Shown here piece by piece: positions 43,313 to 52,036 of a DNA stretch of 64,000 bases (position 1 is the stretch's first letter; every line of letters begins with the position of its first letter). The notes beneath the pieces were generated by a model. It saw nothing but the letters and a program-made list of their open reading frames with translations. It did no database searches and was not told the DNA's origin. The stretch spans positions 1 through 64,000 of the forward strand of contig SIRW01000103.1 in NCBI GenBank assembly GCA_004366205.1. Direction: 5' to 3'. Made by a program: the position numbers and the translations under genes. The stretch comes from Actinomycetota bacterium (GTDB lineage Bacteria > Actinomycetota > Acidimicrobiia > Acidimicrobiales > CADCSY01).

Positions 43313-43822
43313 TCAAGCCGACAGGGCGGCGGGCAGGCGCAGGTAGGGCTCCCAGTGCTCGGGGACCCGGTCGACGGCCACGACCACCCAGGCGAGCTGG
43401 CGGGGGGCGGTGGGCTGGCGGGACAGCACCATGCCCGACTCCTCGAGCAGCCGGTCGCGCTTGCGCACGTTGCACGGCCGGCAGGCCGCCACCACGTTCT
43501 CCCACGTGTGCTCGCCGCCGCGGCTTCGGGGGTGCACGTGGTCGATGCTGTCGGCCCGGTTGCCGCAGTACTGGCACCGGTAGCTGTCCCGCAGGAACAC
43601 CGCCCGCCGGGACAGGGCGGCCCGGCGCCGGTACGGCACCTTCACGTAGTAGCGCAGCCGGATCACCGAGGGGACCTCGACGCTGAGGCGGGCCGAGTGC
43701 ACCGTGGTGCCTGCGCTGTGCAGCACGTCGGCCTTCTCGGCGAGGACCAGGACCACGGCGCGGCGGGCTGCGACGACGCACAGCGGCTCGTAGCTCGCGT
43801 TGAGGACCAGCGCCCTCCCCAC
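43313..43822 (-). CDS. HNH endonuclease domain protein
   Basis: 169 residues. N-terminal V-L-N-A-S-Y-E-P-L is the standard opening of an actinobacterial HNH family. The nuclease motif has C-Q-Y-C, D-H-V-H-P-R-S-R-G-G, N-V-V-A-A-C and C-N-V-R-K-R. The role is unknown; this family is chromosomal and not linked to a mobile element here. GTG 43820-43822 has TACCCT 8 nt upstream. Confidence 0.88.
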   Translation of the reverse strand: MGRALVLNASYEPLCVVAARRAVVLVLAEKADVLHSAGTTVHSARLSVEVPSVIRLRYYVKVPYRRRAALSRRAVFLRDSYRCQYCGNRADSIDHVHPRSRGGEHTWENVVAACRPCNVRKRDRLLEESGMVLSRQPTAPRQLAWVVVAVDRVPEHWEPYLRLPAALSA

Positions 43823-43830
43823 GGACCAGC

Positions 43831-43836
43831 AGGGTA
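43831..43836 (-). promoter_or_regulatory. -10 element for HNH gene
   Basis: TACCCT on the minus strand, 8 nt before GTG 43822. Confidence 0.45.
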
Positions 43837-43842
43837 CAGCGT

Positions 43843-44103
43843 TCAGCCGGCCGGCAGCCGGGACCATGCCCGCACCCAGCGCAGCCAGGCCAGCAGCTCG
43901 GCGGGGTCGGGAGGGCGGTCGGGGTCGCCGCTGTAGGTCTGCAGCCGGAACCGCAGGTAGGCGGGATCCGGGCGGGGCAGGGGCGGGAACCGCCGCCACC
44001 ACCCCCGGGGCGCCAGGCGCACGAGCGCCACCACGGCGGTCCCCCACAACCCCGGCCGGACCGCGAGCCGGGCCGCCACGCCCAGCCACCACCGGGCCGT
44101 CAC
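43843..44103 (-). CDS. small hypothetical protein
   Basis: 86 residues, basic and tryptophan-rich, starting T-A-R-W-W-L-G-V-A-A-R-L-A and containing a weak amphipathic helix, then F-R-L-Q-T-Y-S-G-D-P and L-L-A-W-L-R-W-V-R-A-W. GTG overlaps the ROK-kinase stop (GTGA), which is the best evidence that it is a real gene. No family recognised. Confidence 0.6.
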   Translation of the reverse strand: MTARWWLGVAARLAVRPGLWGTAVVALVRLAPRGWWRRFPPLPRPDPAYLRFRLQTYSGDPDRPPDPAELLAWLRWVRAWSRLPAG

Positions 44104-45005
44104 GGCCGCTCGTCCCCCGGCCCGGGCCGGCCCGGCAGGAGGCCGGCGCCCCGGAGGCCGACCGCGGCGGCGCCGACGAGGGGCCCGGCCCCACCGAGGC
44201 CGGCGGGCCGGATGGCGGCGCCGGCGGCGAACGCCAGCCGGGCCCGCGCCGCCAGCTCGGTGCGGGCGGCGGCGAAGAACGGCTCGCCGTGGCCGAGGGC
44301 CACCGAGCCGGCCACGACCGCGAGCCGCAGGTCCAGCAGGCTGGCGACCGACGCCACGGCCCGGCCGACGAGCGTCCCGGCCCGGCGGACCTCCTCCGGC
44401 GGCGCCTCGGCCGCGGGCGCGCCGGTGCGGGCGGCGATGGCGGTGCCCGACGCCTCGGCCTCGAGGCAGCCGCGGGCCCCGCAGCCGCAGGTCCGCCCGT
44501 CGGGTTCGACGATCACATGGCCGATGTGGCCGGCGTTGCCGGCGGCGCCGTCGAGCAGGCGCCCGTCGAGCACGATGCCTCCGCCGACGCCGGTGGAGAC
44601 GACCATGGCGAGGAAGTGGCGCTCGCCGGCGGCGGCCCCCACCCACCCCTCACCCAGCGCCAGCGCCTTGGCGTCGTTGTCCACGTGGACGGGCAGGCCG
44701 AGGTGCTCCGCCAGCCGGTCGCGGAGGGGGAAGTCCCGCCACGCCGGGATGTTGAGCGGTGAGACGGCCTCCCCGCCGGGGGTCATGGGACCGCCGCAGC
44801 CGACCCCGCACACGGACACGGCGCCGGCGCCGTCGACGCCGGCCCTCACCTCGGCGGCGAGCCCCGCCAGGACGGCGAACAGCGCCTCGGCGTCGTCGCC
44901 CCGGGGCGTGGGCGCCCGGCGGCTGCCGAGGAGCCGGCCCTCGGCGTCGACCACGCCCACGTCGAGCTTGGTCCCCCCGATGTCGACGGCGAGCACGGTC
45001 GGCAC
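44100..45005 (-). CDS. ROK-family sugar kinase (glucokinase-like)
   Basis: 301 residues. ATP-phosphate loop D-I-G-G-T-K-L-D, catalytic V-D-N-D-A-K, S-T-G-V-G-G-G-I-V, the histidine motif G-N-A-G-H-I-G-H, and the ROK zinc motif C-G-C-G-A-R-G-C-L-E. Glucose kinase activity is the commonest for such proteins in Actinobacteria; other hexoses cannot be excluded. GTG 45003-45005 has TAGCCT 8 nt upstream. Divergent from moxR. Confidence 0.9.
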   Translation of the reverse strand: MPTVLAVDIGGTKLDVGVVDAEGRLLGSRRAPTPRGDDAEALFAVLAGLAAEVRAGVDGAGAVSVCGVGCGGPMTPGGEAVSPLNIPAWRDFPLRDRLAEHLGLPVHVDNDAKALALGEGWVGAAAGERHFLAMVVSTGVGGGIVLDGRLLDGAAGNAGHIGHVIVEPDGRTCGCGARGCLEAEASGTAIAARTGAPAAEAPPEEVRRAGTLVGRAVASVASLLDLRLAVVAGSVALGHGEPFFAAARTELAARARLAFAAGAAIRPAGLGGAGPLVGAAAVGLRGAGLLPGRPGPGDERP

Positions 45006-45013
45006 GGGTCCGA

Positions 45014-45043
45014 AGGCTAGGTCGCGATGCGAGCCTCTAGGCT
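45014..45043. promoter_or_regulatory. divergent -10 elements for ROK kinase and moxR
   Basis: Minus strand TAGCCT (45014-45019) precedes GTG 45005 by 8 nt. Plus strand TAGGCT (45038-45043) would start a short-leader moxR mRNA. Confidence 0.45.
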
Positions 45044-45079
45044 GAACGGCGGTTGCCGGCCATGAGGAGGGCAGACACG

Positions 45080-46084
45080 GTGGCCAGGCAACGGACGATC
45101 GCGACGGACGTGGAGCCCTACGCCGAGGTGTTCGGCGCCATCGCCGCGAACGTCGAGCAGGTGCTCCAGGGCAAGCCCGACGTCGTGGAGCTGGCGCTGC
45201 TGTGCCTGGTGTCCGAGGGGCACCTGCTGATCGAGGACATCCCGGGGGTGGGGAAGACCAGCCTGGCCAAGGCGCTGGCCGCCTCGATCGACTGCACGTG
45301 GAGCCGGATCCAGTTCACGCCCGACCTGCTGCCGTCCGACGTCGTCGGGGTGACCGTGTGGAACCGGGCGACGGGAGAGTTCGAGTTCCGGCCCGGCGTG
45401 ATCTTCGCCAACCTGGTGCTCGGCGACGAGATCAACCGGGCGTCGCCCAAGACCCAGTCCGCCCTGCTCGAGGCCATGGAGGAGCGCCAGGTCACGATCG
45501 ACGGCGTCACCCGCCCCCTCGACCCCCCGTTCATGGTGATCGCCACTCAGAACCCCATCGAGCACGAAGGCACCTACCCCCTGCCCGAGAGCCAGCTCGA
45601 CCGGTTCTTCATGCGCATCAGCGTCGGGTACCCCGCCCGCGAGGCCGAGATCGGCATCCTCGACACCCACGGCGCCCTCGACCTGCTGGCCGGCCTCGAG
45701 CCCGTGGCCACCGCCGCCGACGTGCGGGCGATGGCGGCGCTCACCCGCCAGATCCACGTGGCACCCTCGCTGAAGGAGTACCTGGTGGCGCTCGCCGAGA
45801 CGAGCCGCCGCCACCCCGCCCTGGCCATCGGCATGTCGCCGCGGGCCACCCTGGCGCTGCAACGCGCGGCCCGGGCCCGGGCCGTCACCGCCGGCCGCAA
45901 CTACATCGTCCCCGACGACATCAAGGCCATGGCCCCCCACGTGCTCGCCCACCGCCTGGTGCTCACCCCCGAGGCCCACGTGCAGGGCGTGTCCACCGCC
46001 GAGGTGATCGACGAGGTGATCCGCCACGTGGCGGTGCCCACCGGCCCCGGAGACGGCGCCGCGTCCCGCGGCGCCCGGCGCTGA
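45080..46084 (+). CDS. MoxR-family AAA+ ATPase
   Basis: 334 residues. Walker A G-V-G-K-T-S-L-A-K, Walker B V-L-G-D-E-I-N-R-A, sensor 1 A-T-Q-N-P-I-E, and the MoxR phrase E-G-T-Y-P-L-P-E-S-Q-L-D-R-F. It likely acts as a chaperone/remodeller for the von Willebrand-like DUF58 protein encoded next. GTG 45080 was chosen because AGGAGG lies 9 nt upstream; an in-frame ATG at 45062 is possible. First of a three-gene operon. Confidence 0.92.
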   Translation: MARQRTIATDVEPYAEVFGAIAANVEQVLQGKPDVVELALLCLVSEGHLLIEDIPGVGKTSLAKALAASIDCTWSRIQFTPDLLPSDVVGVTVWNRATGEFEFRPGVIFANLVLGDEINRASPKTQSALLEAMEERQVTIDGVTRPLDPPFMVIATQNPIEHEGTYPLPESQLDRFFMRISVGYPAREAEIGILDTHGALDLLAGLEPVATAADVRAMAALTRQIHVAPSLKEYLVALAETSRRHPALAIGMSPRATLALQRAARARAVTAGRNYIVPDDIKAMAPHVLAHRLVLTPEAHVQGVSTAEVIDEVIRHVAVPTGPGDGAASRGARR

Positions 46085-46085
46085 C

Positions 46086-47267
46086 GTGCTGACCCGCCAG
46101 GGCTGGGCGGTGGCGATCGGCTCGGTCGCCCTGCTCGCCGCCGGCCGCCTGCTCGGCATCCACGAGCTGTTCCTGCTGGGTGCAGGCGCCGCCGCCCTGG
46201 TGCTCGCCGCCACCGCCTACGTGAGCCTCGTGCGCCTGCGACTCGACGTGAGCCGCACCCTGCACCCCCAGCGGGTGCACGCCGGCAGCGCGAGCCGCGT
46301 CGAGCTCGCGGTCCGCAACCTCGGGCGGCGCCGGACGGCGCTGCTGACCCTGCGGGACCCCATCGGCGACCAGCGGGGGGCGTCGGTGGTGCTGGCGCCG
46401 CTGGCTCCCGGCCGGCTCGCCCAGGCCAGCTACCGGCTGCCGACCCAGCGCCGGGGCATCGTGCCGGTCGGCCCGCTGCGCATCGAGGTCAGCGACCCCT
46501 TCGGCCTGACCACGGTCGACCACCGCGCCGCACCGGTCACCGAGCTGACCGTCTACCCCGCCGTGGAGGACGTGGCCCCGCCGCCCCACACGATGGGCGA
46601 CGACCCCCACGCCGGCGTGGACGTGCCCAACGCCCTCTCCGTCAGCGGCGAGGAGTTCTACGCCCTGCGCCGCTACGAGATGGGCGACGACCTGCGCCGG
46701 GTGCACTGGCGGGCGACCGCCCGCCACGACGAGCTGATGGTCCGCCAGGACGAGATGCCCTGGCAGGGCCGCTCGACGATCCTGCTCGACCTGCGGGCCG
46801 CCGCCCACACCGCCGAGACCCTGGAGCGGGCGGTGTCGGCGGCGGCCAGCCTCGTGATGGCGTGCAGCCGGCACCGCTTCCTCGTGCGGTTGGTGAGCAC
46901 CGACGGGCACGACTCGGGCTTCGCCGCCGGCCACGTCCACATCGAGGCGGTCATGGAGCACCTGGCGAGCGTGTCGGCGTCCGACGCCAGCCGCTACGAG
47001 GGGATGCTCGCCGCCCTGCGCCGCTCCGGCAACGGCGGCGCCCTCGTCGCCCTGCTGGGCGGCCGGGCCGCCCCCGACCTCGCCGGTGTGGCGCGCCTGC
47101 GCGCCGCGTTCGGATCGGTGTCGGCGGTGACGTTCACCTCCGGCCGCGGCGCCGGGGCGGGCCACGGGGGCGGGGCGGGGATGCTCGTCGTCGACGACGC
47201 CACCACCTTCGCCGAGGCGTGGAACACGACGGTCCGGCGGCGCCGCGTCGGGGCGGTGCCGCGGTGA
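46086..47267 (+). CDS. DUF58 membrane protein
   Basis: 393 residues. One or two N-terminal hydrophobic helices (~8-45), a beta-rich domain, and the DUF58 signature R-R-Y-E-M-G-D-D-L-R-R-V-H-W-R-A-T-A-R, followed by a vWA-like region. Almost always encoded between MoxR and a transglutaminase, as here; the trio is thought to act in envelope maturation but its substrate is unknown. GTG 46086 follows the moxR stop by 1 nt. Confidence 0.9.
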   Translation: MLTRQGWAVAIGSVALLAAGRLLGIHELFLLGAGAAALVLAATAYVSLVRLRLDVSRTLHPQRVHAGSASRVELAVRNLGRRRTALLTLRDPIGDQRGASVVLAPLAPGRLAQASYRLPTQRRGIVPVGPLRIEVSDPFGLTTVDHRAAPVTELTVYPAVEDVAPPPHTMGDDPHAGVDVPNALSVSGEEFYALRRYEMGDDLRRVHWRATARHDELMVRQDEMPWQGRSTILLDLRAAAHTAETLERAVSAAASLVMACSRHRFLVRLVSTDGHDSGFAAGHVHIEAVMEHLASVSASDASRYEGMLAALRRSGNGGALVALLGGRAAPDLAGVARLRAAFGSVSAVTFTSGRGAGAGHGGGAGMLVVDDATTFAEAWNTTVRRRRVGAVPR

Positions 47268-49648
47268 CCGCCACCCTCGGCCGGCCCGCACCCGGGCCGA
47301 CACCGGCGCCCCCGCCGCTCGACCAGCCAGCTCCGGCGCCGTCCGGCGCGGACGTGCCTGCCGGTGTGCGCCACGCCCGGCTCGGCCTCACCCTCGCCAC
47401 CGAGGTGCTCGTCGTGGCCCTCTCGCTCGCCGCCGTCGCCGGCTTCGTGCGGCTGTTCGACGGCGCGTCGTTCCTGGTGCCGCTCGGCATCACCGCCCTG
47501 GCGTCGCACGCCCTGGCCGCCAGCCTGCGCCGGGCAGGGGTCGGGGTCGGCGCGGCGTCGCTGCTGTCCGCCGGGGGGATGGTCCTGGTGATCAGCTGGC
47601 TGCTGCTCGGCGAGACCACCGCGTACGGGGTGCCGACGGCGGCGTCCTGGGAGGCGGCAGGGCTCCACCTGCGCGACGCCTGGGCGCTGTTCGGCGAGGT
47701 GCGGGCCCCCGTGCCGCCCGAGACCGGCTTCCTGCTGGCCTCGGCTGTGGCGTTCTGGTTCGCAGCCATGCTGACCGACACCGCCGCCTTCCGCTTCGGG
47801 ACCGCCCTCGAGGCCGCCATCCCGCCGGCGACGCTGTTCGGCTTCGCCGCCGCCCTCGGCGCCCCCCGGCACCGCACCGCCGTCACCGCCCTGTTCCTCG
47901 CCGTGCTCCTCGCCTACGTCCTGTGCCACCGGGCCCGGCGGCAGGTCGACGCCCCCAGCTGGCTCGCCGCGGGCGCCGGCTCGGGCACGGCGCCGCTGCT
48001 GGCGACGGGCGCCGTGCTGGCGGCGGTCGCGGTGGCCGCCGCCGTCGTGCTCGGCCCGCGCATCCCCGGGGCCGACGACGCCGCGCTGGTCCCGTGGCGC
48101 CAGTCCGACCGGCCCTCGCCCGCCGCCCGGGTGACGGTCAGCCCCCTCGTCGACATCCGCTCCCGCCTGGTGAACCAGAGCCACGTCGAGGTGTTCACCG
48201 TGCGGGCGACCGAACGGGCCTACTGGCGACTCACCGCGCTCGAGACCTTCGACGGGCGCATCTGGTCGTCCACGGGCTCGTACCGTCCGGCCGCCGGTCC
48301 GCTGCCCGTCCCCCAGGCCGGGCCCGGCGAGGTCGAGTCGATCCAGGAGTTCTCGATCCTGTCCCTCGCGTCGATCTGGCTACCCGCCGCCTTCCGCCCG
48401 AGCGTCATCGACGGACCCGACGGGGTGCGCTTCGACCCCGAGTCCGGCAGCCTCCTGACCGAGGAGGAGACGTCCGACGGGCTCGAGTACCGCGTCCGCT
48501 CGGTGCTGCCCCTCCCCGACCCCGCCCAGCTCGACGGGCCCGCCGTCCCGCAACCGGCCGGGGCGCTCGACCGCTACCTCGACCTGCCCGCCGACCTCAG
48601 CGTCCGGGTCCGCCAGCTCGCGGCCGAGGTCACGGCGGGGGCGACCACGCCGTACGAGCAGGCCCGCGCCCTGCAGGACTTCCTGCGGAGCGACCTGTTC
48701 GCCTACGACCTCGAGGTGCCCGCCGGCCACAGCGTCGACCACCTCGAGGCGTTCCTGTTCGACGTGCGGCGCGGCTACTGCGAGCAGTTCGCCGGGGCGT
48801 ACGCGGCGATGGCCCGGGCGGTCGGCCTGCCGGCCCGGGTGGCGGTGGGCTTCACGCCCGGCGAACCCGACGACGACGGCGTGTTCGTGGTGCGCGGGCT
48901 CAACGCCCACGCGTGGCCCGAGGTGCACCTTCCCGGTGCGGGCTGGGTGGCCTTCGAGCCCACGCCCGGGCGGGGCATCCCCGGCGCCGAGGCCTACACC
49001 GGCGTCACCGAGCAGCAGGCGTCGGTCGACGACCCCACGACGGCCACCACCGTGCCCCCGATCGACGAGGGCGCCGACGGGCCCGGGCCCGACGCCCCGC
49101 CCCCGCCCGACCCGGACCTGCCCGAGCTCGACGTCGACACCGGCGACGCCGCCGCCCCGCCGCCCGCCGGCGACGGTCCCGGACCCGCAGGGCGGGCCGC
49201 GCTGGCGCTGGCGGGCCTGCTCGCCATCGCCGTGGCCTGGCCGGCGACGCTGGCCGTCGCCCGGGAGGTGCGGCGCCGCCGCCGGCGCGAGGCGGCCCGC
49301 ACGCCGGCCGAGCGGGTGCGCCTGGCGTGGGTCGAGGTCACCGAGGCGCTCGCCCGGCGGGGCGTCGCGCGCCGACCGGCCGAGACCCACCTCGAGCTGG
49401 CGGCCCGGGCGGCGCGACGCGTGGGCGTGGTCGAGTCGATGACGCGCCTGGCGGCACTGGCGGCGTGGGCCGACTACGCCGCCGAGGGGCCCGGTGCCGC
49501 CGACGCCGACGCCGCCGTGGCGCTGCGCGACGAGGTCGTCCGGCACGTGCACGCCCAGCTCGGCTGGGCAGAGCGGGTGCGCTGGGCGATCGACCCCCGG
49601 CCGCTCCTGCCCGAGCAGCGGGCGCGCGTCGTCGTCAGCGGCGCGTGA
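47264..49648 (+). CDS. transglutaminase-like membrane protein (TgpA type)
   Basis: 794 residues. About six N-terminal hydrophobic helices (40-270), an extracytoplasmic part with the transglutaminase core, then one C-terminal helix (~645-665) and a cytoplasmic tail. The catalytic cysteine is in G-Y-C-E-Q-F-A-G and the histidine in N-A-H-A-W-P-E-V. The third position reads F-E-P-T-P-G, so Glu stands where TgpA has Asp, a pattern I believe is common in actinobacterial members. GTG overlaps the DUF58 stop (GTGA). Confidence 0.9.
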   Translation: MTATLGRPAPGPTPAPPPLDQPAPAPSGADVPAGVRHARLGLTLATEVLVVALSLAAVAGFVRLFDGASFLVPLGITALASHALAASLRRAGVGVGAASLLSAGGMVLVISWLLLGETTAYGVPTAASWEAAGLHLRDAWALFGEVRAPVPPETGFLLASAVAFWFAAMLTDTAAFRFGTALEAAIPPATLFGFAAALGAPRHRTAVTALFLAVLLAYVLCHRARRQVDAPSWLAAGAGSGTAPLLATGAVLAAVAVAAAVVLGPRIPGADDAALVPWRQSDRPSPAARVTVSPLVDIRSRLVNQSHVEVFTVRATERAYWRLTALETFDGRIWSSTGSYRPAAGPLPVPQAGPGEVESIQEFSILSLASIWLPAAFRPSVIDGPDGVRFDPESGSLLTEEETSDGLEYRVRSVLPLPDPAQLDGPAVPQPAGALDRYLDLPADLSVRVRQLAAEVTAGATTPYEQARALQDFLRSDLFAYDLEVPAGHSVDHLEAFLFDVRRGYCEQFAGAYAAMARAVGLPARVAVGFTPGEPDDDGVFVVRGLNAHAWPEVHLPGAGWVAFEPTPGRGIPGAEAYTGVTEQQASVDDPTTATTVPPIDEGADGPGPDAPPPPDPDLPELDVDTGDAAAPPPAGDGPGPAGRAALALAGLLAIAVAWPATLAVAREVRRRRRREAARTPAERVRLAWVEVTEALARRGVARRPAETHLELAARAARRVGVVESMTRLAALAAWADYAAEGPGAADADAAVALRDEVVRHVHAQLGWAERVRWAIDPRPLLPEQRARVVVSGA

Positions 49649-49669
49649 TCGCCCGGCCCCGCGGCCCGG

Positions 49670-50044
49670 CTACTCGTCGCGCTTGAAGCGGTCGCGCATC
49701 TTCTGGCCGGCGCCACCGAAGTAGTCGCGCACACCGCCGGGCTTGAGCGAGCTGGTCCACTGCTGCCAGCCGGCGCGCCCCATCGCCCGCAGGTTCCGCT
49801 CGAAGAAGAAGGCGGCGGCGAGCATGAGCAGGAAGCCGCCGAAGGCCAGGAAGGCCGAGATGGGCAGGGTGGCGATGAGGACGAGCACACCGACGATGAA
49901 CCCGGCTGCCGCCCACTTCAGGTTGCGGCCGGCGTGCCGGTAGAGGCTGGTCGAGCCCACCTCCTTCGCGAACCGGGGATCGCTCGCGTAGAACTGCTGC
50001 TCGATCTCCTGGAGGATCCGCTGTTCGTCCTCGGAAAGCGGCAC
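49670..50044 (-). CDS. DUF3040 membrane protein
   Basis: 124 residues with the DUF3040 opening P-L-S-E-D-E-Q-R-I-L-Q-E-I-E-Q-Q-F, two hydrophobic helices (~43-63 and ~65-82) and a basic C-terminal tail. The family is restricted to Actinobacteria and of unknown function, often near mraZ. GTG 50042-50044 is preceded by AGGAG with a 7-nt spacer. Confidence 0.9.
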   Translation of the reverse strand: MPLSEDEQRILQEIEQQFYASDPRFAKEVGSTSLYRHAGRNLKWAAAGFIVGVLVLIATLPISAFLAFGGFLLMLAAAFFFERNLRAMGRAGWQQWTSSLKPGGVRDYFGGAGQKMRDRFKRDE

Positions 50045-50134
50045 CTCGCCACTCCTTCGGTTCGCGATCTGTCGGCTGGTCCCTGCTGCGGGGTTACCCC
50101 CCGTGCCGGTCGGACACACCCGGTGCCCTCCCGA

Positions 50135-50140
50135 ATGCTA
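50135..50140 (-). promoter_or_regulatory. -10 element for DUF3040 gene
   Basis: TAGCAT on the minus strand; a leader of ~85 nt with a ribosome binding site follows. It lies in the 148-nt gap before dinB, which holds nothing else I can name. Confidence 0.4.
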
Positions 50141-50192
50141 CGGGCTCATCTTCGCACAGCCACCGCGACCCAACAACGCGCTGATCGCCCTG

Positions 50193-51506
50193 TCACCGGG
50201 CGCCGTCCGCCGGCCCCGGGTCGGTCGGGCGGGCGTCCTCGGCGAGCGGTCCCCACTGGCGGGCGCCGCCACCGGGGCCGGGCCGCAGCCGGTCCTCGCC
50301 GCCGGCCAGCCGGGCGGGGCCGATGGCGTCGCGTCCGAAGCGCCGGCGGATCTCGTCGACGGCGCCGGTGGCGCCCGCCCACCGGCCGGTCAGCTCCTCG
50401 AACCGCAGCTGGCGGGCACCGCCGTCGACCAGACCGGACCCCGACACCCCGAGCAGGCGCACACCGGCGCCGGTGTCGACGGCCGCCAGCAGCTCGAGGG
50501 CGGTCCGGGCCAGCTCGGGTCCGGCGTCGACCGGCTGCTCCAGCGTGACCGAGCGGGTGATCGTGCGGAAGTCCCCGAACCGCACCTTCAACTGGAGCGT
50601 GCGGGCCGCCACGGCGTGCTCGCGCAGGCGGTCCGCCACGGCGTCGGCGAGCCGCACCACCTCGCGCTCGAGCTCGTCGCGGGCGGTGAGGTCCCGGGGG
50701 AACGTCTCCTCGTGGCCCACCGACTTGGGGGCCCGCTCCGGCGTCACGGGACGCTCGTCCCGGGCCCACGCCAGGGCGTGCAGGTGCTGGCCGGCGGCCC
50801 GGCCCAGCGCGCCCACGAGGGTCTGCTCGGGCAGCTCGGCGAGCTGGCCCACCGTCTTGACCCCGAACCGCTCGAGCCGCCGCAGCGTGGCGGGGCCGAC
50901 CCCCCACAGGGCCTCCACGGGGTGGGCGTGGAGGAAGGCGAGCTCGCCGGCCTCGTCGACGACGTAGACGCCGGGACCGGGCACGGGGCCGGACGGGCTG
51001 GGCCGGGGCTTGGCCGCCTCGGAGGCCAGCTTGGCGGTGAGCTTGCGGGGGGCGACGCCGACCGAGCACGACAAACCCAGCTCCCCGGCGATGCGGTCGC
51101 GCACGGCGTGGGCGATCGTGGGGCCGTCGCCGAACAGCCGGTGGGCGCCGGCCACGTCGAGGAAGGCCTCGTCGAGCCCGATGCGCTCCACCAGCGGCGT
51201 GAACGACCGGAGGATCTCGTGCACCTCGGTGCTCGCCGCGCTGTACCGATCGAACCGCCCGCCGATGAACACGGCGTCGGGGCACAGGCGCCGGGCCACG
51301 GCCGTGGGCATCGCCGAGCGCACCCCGTACGCCCGGGCCTCGTAGGAGGCCGACGCCACCACGCCCCGCTCCCCCGTGCCACCCACGACCACCGGGCGGC
51401 CAACCAGCTCGGGCGCGTCCAGCAGCTCGACGGCCACGAAGAACGCGTCCATGTCGACGTGGAGGACGTGGGGGCCGTGGGGTCGGTGGGAGCCGTGCCG
51501 GTCCAC
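50193..51506 (-). CDS. dinB: DNA polymerase IV (Y-family)
   Basis: 437-residue translesion polymerase. Palm-domain catalytic acids are in V-D-M-D-A-F-F and G-L-D-E-A-F-L-D. The fingers Y-E-A-R-A-Y-G-V-R-S-A-M-P, thumb helix-hairpin-helix (L-W-G-V-G-P-A-T) and little finger follow. The C-terminus is a disordered G/P/R-rich stretch without an obvious beta-clamp motif. GTG 51504-51506 lies 4 nt after the Nudix stop. Confidence 0.95.
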   Translation of the reverse strand: MDRHGSHRPHGPHVLHVDMDAFFVAVELLDAPELVGRPVVVGGTGERGVVASASYEARAYGVRSAMPTAVARRLCPDAVFIGGRFDRYSAASTEVHEILRSFTPLVERIGLDEAFLDVAGAHRLFGDGPTIAHAVRDRIAGELGLSCSVGVAPRKLTAKLASEAAKPRPSPSGPVPGPGVYVVDEAGELAFLHAHPVEALWGVGPATLRRLERFGVKTVGQLAELPEQTLVGALGRAAGQHLHALAWARDERPVTPERAPKSVGHEETFPRDLTARDELEREVVRLADAVADRLREHAVAARTLQLKVRFGDFRTITRSVTLEQPVDAGPELARTALELLAAVDTGAGVRLLGVSGSGLVDGGARQLRFEELTGRWAGATGAVDEIRRRFGRDAIGPARLAGGEDRLRPGPGGGARQWGPLAEDARPTDPGPADGAR

Positions 51507-51510
51507 GGGC

Positions 51511-52008
51511 TCAGGCCGTGGGGAGCGCGACGACGACCATCTCCTCGCGGGTGGCGCCGTCGATCCGGTAGCGCCAGGTCCGCGGGCAACTCGAGCGGTC
51601 CCCGAGCCAGGCCAGGAGCGGCTCGACCGTGGGCCGCCACGTCGCCCCGAGCACGTCCGCGCAGGCGGGCGGGTGCACGAACCGGGCGTCCACGACGATG
51701 CCGTCGGGGTCCTCGGTGACCAGCTCGCCGTGCCAGCTGACGGCCCGGTGCACCTCGACCCGCAGATCCCAGCCCAGGTCGGGGGCCTCGACGGCGACCT
51801 CGTAGAGCGGGCCGTGCCACGAGGGCACGACCAGCCCGGTCTCCTCGGCGACCTCGCGGGTCAGGCCCTCGATCAGGCTCTCGCCCTCGTCGATGACCCC
51901 GCCGGGGGTGGACCACTCGGTGCGGCCGTCGCGGCGGCGGTTCTGCACGAGCAGCACCCCGCCGTCGGGGTGCTCGATGATGCCCCCGGCCACCAGCCAG
52001 CGCCGCAT
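51511..52008 (-). CDS. Nudix hydrolase
   Basis: 165 residues with the Nudix box G-G-V-I-D-E-G-E-S-L-I-E-G-L-T-R-E-V-A-E-E-T-G-L (GxxxxxEx7REVxEETGL; here G-G-V-I-D-E-G-E-S starts it and R-E-V-A-E-E-T-G-L ends it). Substrate unknown; proximity to dinB hints at nucleotide sanitation. ATG 52006-52008 was preferred, but GTG 52026, six codons earlier, is in frame. Confidence 0.88.
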   Translation of the reverse strand: MRRWLVAGGIIEHPDGGVLLVQNRRRDGRTEWSTPGGVIDEGESLIEGLTREVAEETGLVVPSWHGPLYEVAVEAPDLGWDLRVEVHRAVSWHGELVTEDPDGIVVDARFVHPPACADVLGATWRPTVEPLLAWLGDRSSCPRTWRYRIDGATREEMVVVALPTA

Positions 52009-52036
52009 CCCCCCAGTCTGCTCCACCGGCGCGGGG

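Noticed and set aside
49649-49669. Terminator between the convergent transglutaminase and DUF3040 genes
   Set aside because: The GC-rich stretch looks palindromic, but the arms do not pair when written out.
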